Below, in pieces: positions 54,043 to 62,811 of a stretch of 62,811 bases of DNA; position 1 is the first letter of the stretch; every line of letters starts with the position of its first letter. Under the pieces are notes generated by a model that was not told the origin of the DNA, made no database searches, and saw nothing but the letters and a program-made list of their open reading frames with translations. The stretch is from Amanita rubescens (lineage: Eukaryota; Basidiomycota; Agaricomycetes; Agaricales; Amanitaceae), in the NCBI GenBank assembly GCA_015039365.1, contig WION01000301.1, forward strand, positions 1-62,811, in the 5' to 3' direction. A program made the position numbers and the translations under genes.

Positions 54043-56089
54043 ATGTCGCTCAAGGTCCCAAAAGCAAATAACATCCAGCTTTTTAAAGAGGGATACAAGG
54101 TGTTTGAAACGATTATGAGCGCGATCTTATACTAATCAACTGTTAAGCAAACGCAAGGCTTGGAAGATGCCGTTCTCCGGAATATCCAAGCAGTAGCAGA
54201 GCTAGCCAATCTTGTGCGGACGAGTTTTGGCCCACTAGGTAAATATTTATCCTGCAGTCGCGTGTATTTAGCTGATCTATGCTTTAGGTCGCAACAAACT
54301 TGTCATCAACCACCTTGGACGGTTATTCGTGACTTCAGATGCTGCAACTATAATACGAGAGATCGAAGTCGTACATCCTGCTGCCAAGTTGCTGGTGATG
54401 GCCTCTCAGGCACAGGAAACGGAGGTAATGTTTTAATCCGATTCCGTAGTAGTTACAGGCATCGGCTCAACTTTTCCTAGATGGGTGATGCGACTAATTT
54501 GGTTCTCATCCTGGCAGGCGAGCTATTGAAAAAGGCTGAAAATCTCCTTGTGATTGGGTTGCACCCAAGCGAAGTGATCAAGGGGTACGAACTTGCACAG
54601 TCAAAAGCCTTGTCGGAACTCGAAAGTGCGATTTAAGCATACTACCATTCTCGCACTATTGATCATATATTGTACAGAAATATCGCCGTACAGTTTACCA
54701 ACGCCTCTGACGCAGTCTACATTAGCTGTTGCTCTCAAGCCTGCTATTGCGTCCAAGCAATATGGATTTGAAGAGAGGTTGTCAGGACTTGTCGCAGAAG
54801 CAGCGCTAGTGGTTATGCCACCAAATCTCAAAAACTTCAACGTTGATAATGTCCGTGTTGTGAAGATAATGGGCGGTGATTTCTCCATGAGTAAAGTGGT
54901 AAAAGGGATGGTCTTTGGACGCGAACCAGAAGGTATGATAAGTAGTTTGAGTTGACGGAGAAGAACTCATCATATGTTAGGTGTTGTCAAGAAGGCTACA
55001 AGAGCGAAAGTTGCGGTATATACCAGCGCACTCGACACTTCTCAAACAGAAACGAAAGGCACTGTACTAATAAAGAGCGCTAATGAAATGCTCAATTTCA
55101 CAACCGGCGAAGAAAAACAACTGGAAAAGGTTATACATTTCTTTGGCACTCCTTTCAATATTTCTGATGCTTTCCTTAGATTATCAAAGAAATCGCTGAT
55201 TCTGGGGTCAAGGTTGTCATTGGAGGCTCTTCCGTTGGGGAACTTGCATTGCACTATTTCAATCGCTTCGGCATCGCCGTCCTCAAAGTCTTATCAAAAT
55301 TTGATTTACGGAGAGTAAGTCGAGTGGTTAATGCCACTCCACTAGCTCGCATGGGCGCCCCTACGCCAGAGGAGGCAGGCTTTGTTGACGTATTTGAGAC
55401 TACTGAAATCGGAGGAGATAGAGTAACAGTCTTGCGGCAACTCTCACCTGACGAAGAAGGTTATGACCCGACGAGCAGTGCCGAGAAAACGAGGACAGCA
55501 ACCGTTGTTTTGCGAGGAGCAACACCAAATCTCTTGGACGACCTCGAAAGAGCCGTGGACGACGCTGTGAATGTGATAAAAAGCTTAATAAAAGACCCAA
55601 GGATGGTACCCGGCGCTGGAGCAGCGGAGGCGGAGCTCGCAAAGAGAGTTGATGAATACGGTAGTGGGTTGAAAGGCCTGTCACAGCATGCTGTGAAACG
55701 GTACGCCAGCGCACTAGAAGTGGTGCCGCGTACGTTGGCAGAGAGCGCGATGGGTGGTGCCGAATCGAACGAAGTGTTGAACAGGTTGTTCTCAAAGCAC
55801 GAGAGAGAGGATGGAGAAATTTGGGGTATTGACATCGAGGTAAGGATTTTATGCATTCCCATGCTTCCAATATATGAACCGTATCGTACAGTTCGACTTC
55901 CAAACTGACGGCACAATAAACACTGCCGAGCGCAAACTGTTTGACTCATTGGCCGCGAAGTCCTGGGCTATTCGCCTTGCAACGGAAGCTGCGATATCCG
56001 TTCTCAGTGTAGACAGCATTATCATGAGTAAACCTGCAGGAGGCCCGAAGGTACCTCAGCAGGCTGGAAACTGGGACGAAGACGACTAG
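54043..56089 (+). CDS. CCT8: T-complex chaperonin (CCT/TRiC) theta subunit
   Basis: Eight exons (54043-54099, 54148-54238, 54288-54424, 54481-54625, 54678-54932, 54981-55129, 55180-55839, 55892-56089) join in phase to 563 residues. CCT folds actin, tubulin and other cytosolic proteins. Group II chaperonin motifs are seen: SFGPLGRNKLVINHLG, VTSDAATIIREIEVVHPAA, MGDATNLVLILAGELL, KVVIGGSSVGELALHYFNRF, MVPGAGAAEAELAKRV and DSIIMSKPAGGPK. The apical-domain segment SKFDLRRVSRVVNATPLARM and the C-terminal motif identify the theta subunit. The length matches the family. Confidence 0.95.
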
Positions 56090-56289
56090 GTTTTTGTATG
56101 AATACAATTTTTTTGCTGTATTAAAGGACCATCCATGAGAGGGCCAAAATAACGCGTGACGTCACGAATCCACGCTCATCGTAACCACACGCGCACCGAC
56201 GCGCATCGCGACTCGCCTGACGGGCATTGACCATATTTTTCACCTCTTCTGTCTTGTCCCTTTTCTCGTCTTCCATAAGTAACGTATAA

Positions 56290-59200
56290 AATGCCTGCAG
56301 CGATAAAGAAGGAAAATCCGCGCTCCAAGTTAGCAATCGCGTTGGTTATTCGAATTACTAACAAAACTCGCGACCAGAAATAAATCCGGCGACAACTCAG
56401 AACCTGCTACGAAGCGACGCAAGCTGACTCAGACGTCATCTTTCAAGTCGCAGAACCTTAGTCAAACGCCGACTTCTTCCTTTGCAGATGTACTGGAACG
56501 TTTGAAAGACGAGACAAGCGACGGGATAGGTATGCAGGGACCTGCACTAGTCCATTTTGTCGTCTCAAGTGAATTTAGAGGGCGGCGCGAACTCCTGGTC
56601 CCGCCCCCCGTTGCGACCGTTGAACGAAAAGAAAGACACGATAAGTAAGCAGCATCCACTGGGCGGTTTGTGCAATTCACCCAGCCCCTTGAAGTATTTC
56701 AGCAGATAGACGTGGAAGAGGCTTATGATATTGGTGGTGGTAGCGGAGGACGGCTGCGGATGTATGGCGTGAATGAGGTGCTCGTGACGTTCGTGTTTTC
56801 ATTTGATGTTATTAATGTTTCTGCAGGAGGGGAATAGTATCATGGCTCTCGTCACGGATTTCTTGCCATATTTTTATATTGCCGCCCCTCGTGGTTTCAC
56901 GCAAGACGATCTCCTTCCCTTCAAATTGTATCTGAATGTGAGTGGTATCCCGGGCAAACACTGCAAAAAGTCAATGCCTTCTATTAAGACCGTCGTCCCT
57001 GGTGAATTCGTCCTCAAGGTCGAATGGATCATGAAACAAAACCTTTGGGGATATCGCGGTGACGATAGTTGCCCTTTCTTGAAAATCACCATCAATGAGG
57101 CTCGTAATTTAACCAAAGTCCGAGATAAGTACCCTTGTAATAAAATGTTTCTTGTGCTTATTTTTATTATTTTGCACGCCTATTTGAAGGAGGGGAGTGC
57201 TCATTTCACGATCTTTTCAGCGATAGAACACCGACGTTTGAGAGTAATGTTGCATATCCTTTGCGATTTATGATCGATACGAAAGTTAGTCGGAACAAAC
57301 ATTCCCTGATGTATCTGACTTCCTCTCAGCTGGTTGGCATGAATTGGGTTGAAGTACCCGCGGGCAAATACAAAATCGTGAACGAGAAAAACAAGAAGTC
57401 GCATTGTCAATTAGAGATCACGATGCGGTGGGTGGAGTATAGTCAGGGTTCTGCGATAGCTTATTTGATTAGCCACGATGCTTTCATTTCTCATGCTCCC
57501 GAAGGAGAATGGTCTAAGATCGCGCCTCTACGGATTCTTAGTTTTGATATCGAATGTGCAGGTCGTAAGGGCATTTTTCCAGAGGCCACCCAGGATCCTA
57601 TTATTCAGATCGCAAACATGGTCACGCGACAAGGTCTGCCATATGCAAGACGTATCTTCTTTAGTTAACGATTTCGGCAGGCGAACAGCAACCTTTTATT
57701 CGGAATATTTTCACTCTCGACACATGTGCACATATAGTCGGTTCGCATGTGAAGGACTACAAGTCTGAAGCCCAACTGTTGCTTGCTTGGAGAGATTTTG
57801 TCGAGATGGTAGATCCAGATGTCGTGATTGGATACAATATTGCTATGTTCGATTTCCCTTATCTAATTGACAGGGCCAAAGCCCTGAAACTTAGTGGTTT
57901 TCCCTTCCTTGGGCGACTCAAAAGTGAGTCTTCCGTTTCACTCCATTGGGTTAGTAACTAATGAGAGTTAGACGTACGAACGGACACGAAGAGCACCCAT
58001 TTCTCGTCGCGAGCCTATGGACAGCGTGATTCAAAGGAAACACCGCTTGGCGGCAGGCTTCAACTTGATGTGCTACAATTCATGCAACGCGAGCACAAAC
58101 TCCGGAGTTATACCCTCAACTCCGTCTGCGCCCAATTCTTGGGTGAACAAAAGGAGGACGTCCATCATTCCGTCATTACAGAACTACAGCAGGGTACGCC
58201 AGAATCGAGGCGGAGGTTGGCAGTATACTGTCTGAAGGTAAGAGTGTTGTTTAGCGTTTGACATCATATGCTCACAAAATTTTAGGATGCGTACCTCCCT
58301 CAACGATTACTTGACAAGCTAATGTGCTTCGTCAATTATATCGAGATGTCTCGTGTAACAGGAGTACCCTTCAATTACCTCCTGGCTCGTGGCCAGTCCA
58401 TCAAAGTGCTTTCCCAGTTATTCCGAAGAGCTAACGAGGAAGGATACCTCGTCCCGTTGATGAAAGCAGAAGGTAACAAACCCTATGCTCGCCTGTCGCA
58501 TTGGCTAATAAGTGCATTAACTAGGAACGGATGAACAATATGAGGGGGCGACAGTAATCGATCCGAAGAAGGGATACTATGATGCGCCAATTGCAACTCT
58601 CGATTTCAGTTCTCTATACCCTTCTATCATGATGGCGCACAATTTATGCTACACTTCTCTCCTCGACAAAACAACGATAGACCGCCTTGGACTGGTTAAA
58701 GACGTGGACTACATCCAGACACCGAACAATGGCAAGTCGAATGTGGTATCCAACCTCGTGCACATCGCTTACATTTACTCGAAGACTTGTTTGTTAAGGC
58801 CACCAGGCGTAAAGGGCTATTGCCAGCTATTCTTGAAGATCTGATTTCCGCCCGAAAACGAGCAAAAGCAGATTTGAAAAAGGAAACAGATCCATTCAAA
58901 CGTGCCGTATTAGATGGTCGCCAGTTGGCCCTGAAGGTACGTCGAAAATGGAGAAAGGAGAGACCTGTTTCCAACCTGAATTAGATCAGCGCTAACTCCG
59001 TCTACGGTTTCACGGGTGCGACAATAGGCAAATTACCATGTTTGGCTATTTCGTCCAGCGTCACGGCGTACGGTCGGCAAATGATAGAAAGGACAAAACA
59101 TGTACATTATTAACTGCTTAGCCATGCTGCGCTCTCTAAGTCATAGACAGGAAGTAGAAGCAGAATTTTCCGCCGCAAATGGACGTTCGCATAATGCTGA

Positions 59201-60727
59201 AGTCATATACGGCGATACGGATTCAGTCATGGTCAAGTTTGGTCCCACAGACCTTACTCAAGTCATGGCTCTAGGTACGCCGCACGAGACTGCTATATTA
59301 GGTTGCGACTTAGGTGCTACGCTAATGCAGGTAAAGAGGCGGCCGACTTTGTGACCCAGAAATTTGTGAAGCCGATAAAGCTCGAGTTCGAAAAGGTCTA
59401 CTATCCCTATCTTCTCATTAGCAAAAAGAGATATGCAGGCCTGTACTGGACCAAACCAGAAAAGTATGACAAGATGGATGCAAAGGGCATTGAGGTGAGA
59501 CTGTTGGCAACTCAAACCACATGCTTTTTTTATTCATATGATATTCAGACTGTTCGACGAGACAATTGCCGCCTCGTTTCAACTGTCATCGAGACGTGCC
59601 TGCACAAGATGCTAATCGATAAGGACGTGAAAGGCGCCGAAGCGTAAGAATTCAATGGTATTACCCAGCATTAGTGACCAATTTCGTGCAGATATGTGAA
59701 GCAAACGATAGCTGACTTGCTGCAAAACAAAATAGATATGTCCCAGCTAGTGATCACAAAAGCCTTGACGAAGACCGGTAAGTCACCTGTTCTAATTCGC
59801 CAAGCGTCATCTATCTCATTCCTTATTCTCCAGAGTATTGCGGGAAACAGGCACATTCAGAACTAGCGGAAAGGATGAAACAGCGCGATGCAGGTACGTA
59901 GATTGAGGTTCGTGGAGCTACTGCTCACGCTGTGTCATTTTTAGGTTCTGCTCCTGCCTTGGGAGATCGGGTTGCCTATGTGATTGTAAAAGGAATCAAA
60001 GGTACGTCGCATTTCTGGACATATCGAATGCTCTGAACGTGGTTTGTATAGGAGCTGCAGCGTATGAAAAATCTGAGGATCCATTATATGTGCTTGAAAA
60101 CAGTTTGCCGATCGACACACGGTACTACCTGGAAAATCAACTTTCCAAGCCGTTAATGCGGATCTTTGAACCAATTCTTGGAGAGAAGGCAACATCGCTA
60201 TGTGAGTTGACCTTGATCGGTGCCAACCCCTTCCTAACCTGTTTCCCAGTATCGGGTGACCACACGCGGACAATACAAATAGCGACGCCTTCCGTGGGTG
60301 GCCTTATGAAATTTGCAGTCAAAACTGCAACATGCCTTGGGTGCAAGACTCCTCTCAAGCCTACTAATAGCGTGAAAAGTAGGTACCTATGAGTGGTGGG
60401 GTGACAGGAACTGACCATCTGATAGATGGTGCCGTTTGCAACAATTGTCGTCCCAAGCTTAATGACTTGTACCAAAAGCAAGCCACAGTGACGTCAGATT
60501 ATCAGATGCGATTCTCGCGACTGTGGACGCAATGTCAACGGTGTCAAGGCTCTCTGCACCAGGTACATCTTTTGGAAGCTATTTCGTTCTATCCCTAATC
60601 CGTTCTGGAACAGGACGTTTTATGTACTAGCAAAGATTGCCCAATATTCTATATGAGAAAAAGGGCGCAGAAGGATCTCGAAGATTCAACGGCTGTACTT
60701 GATCGCTTTGACGGCGAAATATGGTAA
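56290..60727 (+). CDS. POL3: DNA polymerase delta catalytic subunit
   Basis: I read 23 exons, giving roughly 1,090 residues. It is the lagging-strand replicative polymerase. Seen in order: N-terminal RSKNKSGDN; the 3'-5' exonuclease ([22 protein letters not shown]); polymerase motif A ([17 protein letters not shown]), motif B ([12 protein letters not shown]) and motif C (YGDTDSVMV); then [11 protein letters not shown]. The C-terminal cysteine clusters are [22 protein letters not shown] and CTSKDC, the zinc and [4Fe-4S] sites. The start ATG at 56290 follows CCT8 by 200 bp. One intron (58732-58784) has a GC donor, needed to give [17 protein letters not shown]. Confidence 0.95.
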
Positions 60728-61178
60728 AGCTCTTTTGGATCGCACGAGCAATCGCTACCTCGGAGCAAATGGCTTCGAGTCGGGAGTCTATCAGATTTGC
60801 GGTGAACGATGCAGGAAATACATTATCTTGTATAATAAAGTTTGTCATAATTCACATTTTATGATGCACGAGGATCTCTATCGATTCAGATTAACTGATG
60901 AGCTATCTGAAATAATTGATTTCAGGAAACATTTCAGATGTAAATGAGGTCCACAAAAATATTGATTTCAGAATGCTAGTGAAACTTGAAGAACCTGTTT
61001 CTGACAACTTCTGAAGGACGTAGATCATGGTAGCTACTATAGTACGATGCGAATAGCGATGGTGGGATGGCGTTGCTGGAATGATCAAGAGCGAACGATG
61101 GGCCCGTGCGAGAGCGTTGGTCGCCTGGGCCAGCGCTGACCGTCGTAGGCCTTAGCGTTCACTCCCCACAAGACCCTT
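60728..61178. other. Intergenic, no gene recognised
   Basis: About 450 bp downstream of POL3. No supported feature. Confidence 0.5.
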
Positions 61179-61199
61179 CACCTTTACAGGTTGCGGGGA

Positions 61200-62811
61200 T
61201 CAACATGTCTGGCATTTTCCCTGGCCATATGGCAGATCAGAACGATTCGCCAAACAGGAAGAACAGTAAAAAAGACGCTCCACTGCACACGAATGGCGCC
61301 TGAAAGAATTCATAAAAACCCAGCTTCTCAAGCACGACTTCTGTGTCCGATCTAATGATAGGAATGAAGCGGTGGGACCGGAAGCTGGACCAGTTTCTGC
61401 CAGCTTCCAGATCAGGGTTTAAAAAGATCCTACAGTCGCTAAACGCATCACCACTCGAAGCGGCATGGGAAAAAACTTGAGGGCGCACTCAAGTCGTCCA
61501 AAAATGAGACATCGCTGTACCGACATGCTATCCAAGTTTCTTACCCTCCTCGCCGACAAGAGGTATCTATTCATCCCCTGCGACAATAACACAGTGGGCG
61601 AGGATGGAGAATCATTCCGACAAGACATCAGTCGTCGTGGATGCACAAAGTCAAGACATAGATAAACTCCTTGAAAGCGATTTTGCGCCGTCGAAACCTT
61701 CCTGCTGAGTTCCGCTACCGCGACGATGGAGGTAAAGTTAGATCCAGAGTATATTACTCTGATATCCTCATGGTTGGCGAGGTCAAGGTTATCAAAGCAC
61801 CCACGTCGCCGCAGGTAATCTTCGATCATGCAACACAGGTACTCAAGTATCTGTTTACCATTTCGCGTTACCAGCCTCGGCACGCCCACCACATCGGCTT
61901 CCTCGCCTATTCGTGACTGGGTTTATCATCATCGATTATTACCCGGATCGTGCGTTCTTCTCCGATCTCTTCAGATGGGACGACCCTATTGCTGCACATC
62001 GTGCATTGCAAGATGCCATCGCTGATGTTCGGAGACGTCACTTCACGACGAATCAATTTGCATCACTCAAGAGGATGAATCACCATGAACGATCACGTCT
62101 CCAGTTCTGCCTCTCCGGGGACTTTAATGTCGACACGGACACTGTTTACCAGCTATTTGACCTTGACCGAGGTGATGGTTGGCACCGAAACGCTTACGTT
62201 GCCATTGCGGTTCATTTCCAGAGCGTTAATGAACGTTTGAATTGGAAGGTCGTCAAGCATTATTGGCATGATACGAGACGACGTTTTAACGAGTTGGAAA
62301 TTCTACAACATATTTATAGGCACTCAAACAAGAAGCTGTGTACCGCTGGCATTATCCAGGTAGATTTGTCTGAATCTCGAGTATTAGGGCAGGACACCAC
62401 ACCGCCCTCAGCTCAATCTAAGGGAAGTCATGTACCCCGTCAGAGTGTCCTTCTTGTGATGAAGACACTGGGACAGGCCCTTTCATCCTGTTCTTCAGTG
62501 ATGCAGTTCTTAAAGGCAATGTATGACTTAGTGGAAGGTAAGTCCTTCTTGCATAGAACTCAGTGGCGGCTCATCATCTTGGCCAGTTGATCGAATGATC
62601 ATTGAAGACCACCAAGTCCTCCACCGTGACATTAGCTGGGGGAATATCTTGATCAACGCCACCCATGTAGATAAAGATCAGCATGATGATCTTTGTGATC
62701 GTCCATTTATTGATGCGATGCTAAGTGTTGAGTATGTTCCTTGGTGTCTGGATGCATACGGGTCATGGACTTACATTTAATACAGAGAAGAAGCAAGGAG
62801 GGTGCACGTTA
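61200..62811 (+). pseudogene. FunK1-like fungal protein kinase, frame-disrupted, cut by the window end
   Basis: Pieces of the FunK1 family appear in order on the plus strand: a VGEVKVIKAPTSPQV segment, LKYLFTISRYQPRHAH, SVLLVMKTLGQALS, and VLHRDISWGNILINATH, whose HRD and N are the catalytic-loop residues. An intron (GTAAGT to CAG, about 62538-62585) joins LVE to VDRMIIEDH. Between blocks the frame changes several times, for example near 61915 where a TGA follows GFLAYS, and stops interrupt the N-terminal part. It probably is a relic, though the window end prevents a full judgement. Confidence 0.5.

Noticed and set aside
61419..61892. 157-codon minus-strand frame
   Set aside because: It is antisense to recognisable FunK1-like segments on the plus strand and has no domain of its own.

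Overview
The window is nuclear DNA of a mushroom-forming basidiomycete (Agaricomycetes). The evidence is dense genes split by many introns of about 45-65 bp with GT(A/G)NGT donors and YAG acceptors, a velvet regulator, an F-box family of the type expanded in agarics, relics of an alcohol oxidase and of a FunK1-like kinase, and 5S rRNA genes scattered singly outside rDNA. All coordinates were assigned by hand, from reading frame plus splice sites. No tRNA gene, CRISPR array or prokaryotic feature was found.

Bases 1-20,800 are a conserved housekeeping block: HSK3 (DASH complex), MET5 (sulfite reductase beta), AGX1 (alanine-glyoxylate aminotransferase), a THP3/SAC3-family gene, CYT1 (cytochrome c1), a dynein intermediate chain, a CYSTM-type small cysteine-rich protein, a velvet factor, TIM23, a TPR protein and a P-loop kinase. 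The convergent MET5/AGX1 ends carry a local tandem duplication.

Bases 20,800-36,950 mix housekeeping genes (SNX41/ATG20, VMS1, BFR2, HEM14, a C2H2 zinc-finger gene) with F-box genes and dispersed 5S rRNA genes. Three 5S copies look intact, one has lost its 5' end and one is a small remnant. Pieces of F-box genes lie beside several of them. VMS1 and BFR2 diverge from start codons separated by only 43 bp.

Bases 36,950-54,000 are a rearranged accessory region: a decayed alcohol oxidase, a retroelement zinc-knuckle fragment, an AAA-ATPase/PD-(D/E)XK nuclease gene bracketed by 131-bp direct repeats, another F-box gene and, most notably, seven paralogues of a protein family I do not recognise. Each member has N-terminal helical repeats (27- or 18-residue units), one membrane segment and a shared WRQ..EE.RA.E motif. 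Two members continue into a coiled coil and a RING finger, so they are probable membrane-anchored E3 ubiquitin ligases; five lack the RING. All seven share upstream sequence with a CACGTGTRC-type box (one is a variant) and a likely 5'-UTR intron ending just before the ATG. The last member carries compensating frameshifts and a premature stop.

Bases 54,000-60,730 return to conserved genes: CCT8 (chaperonin theta) and POL3 (DNA polymerase delta catalytic subunit, with a GC-AG intron). The window ends in a frame-disrupted FunK1-like kinase cut by the boundary.
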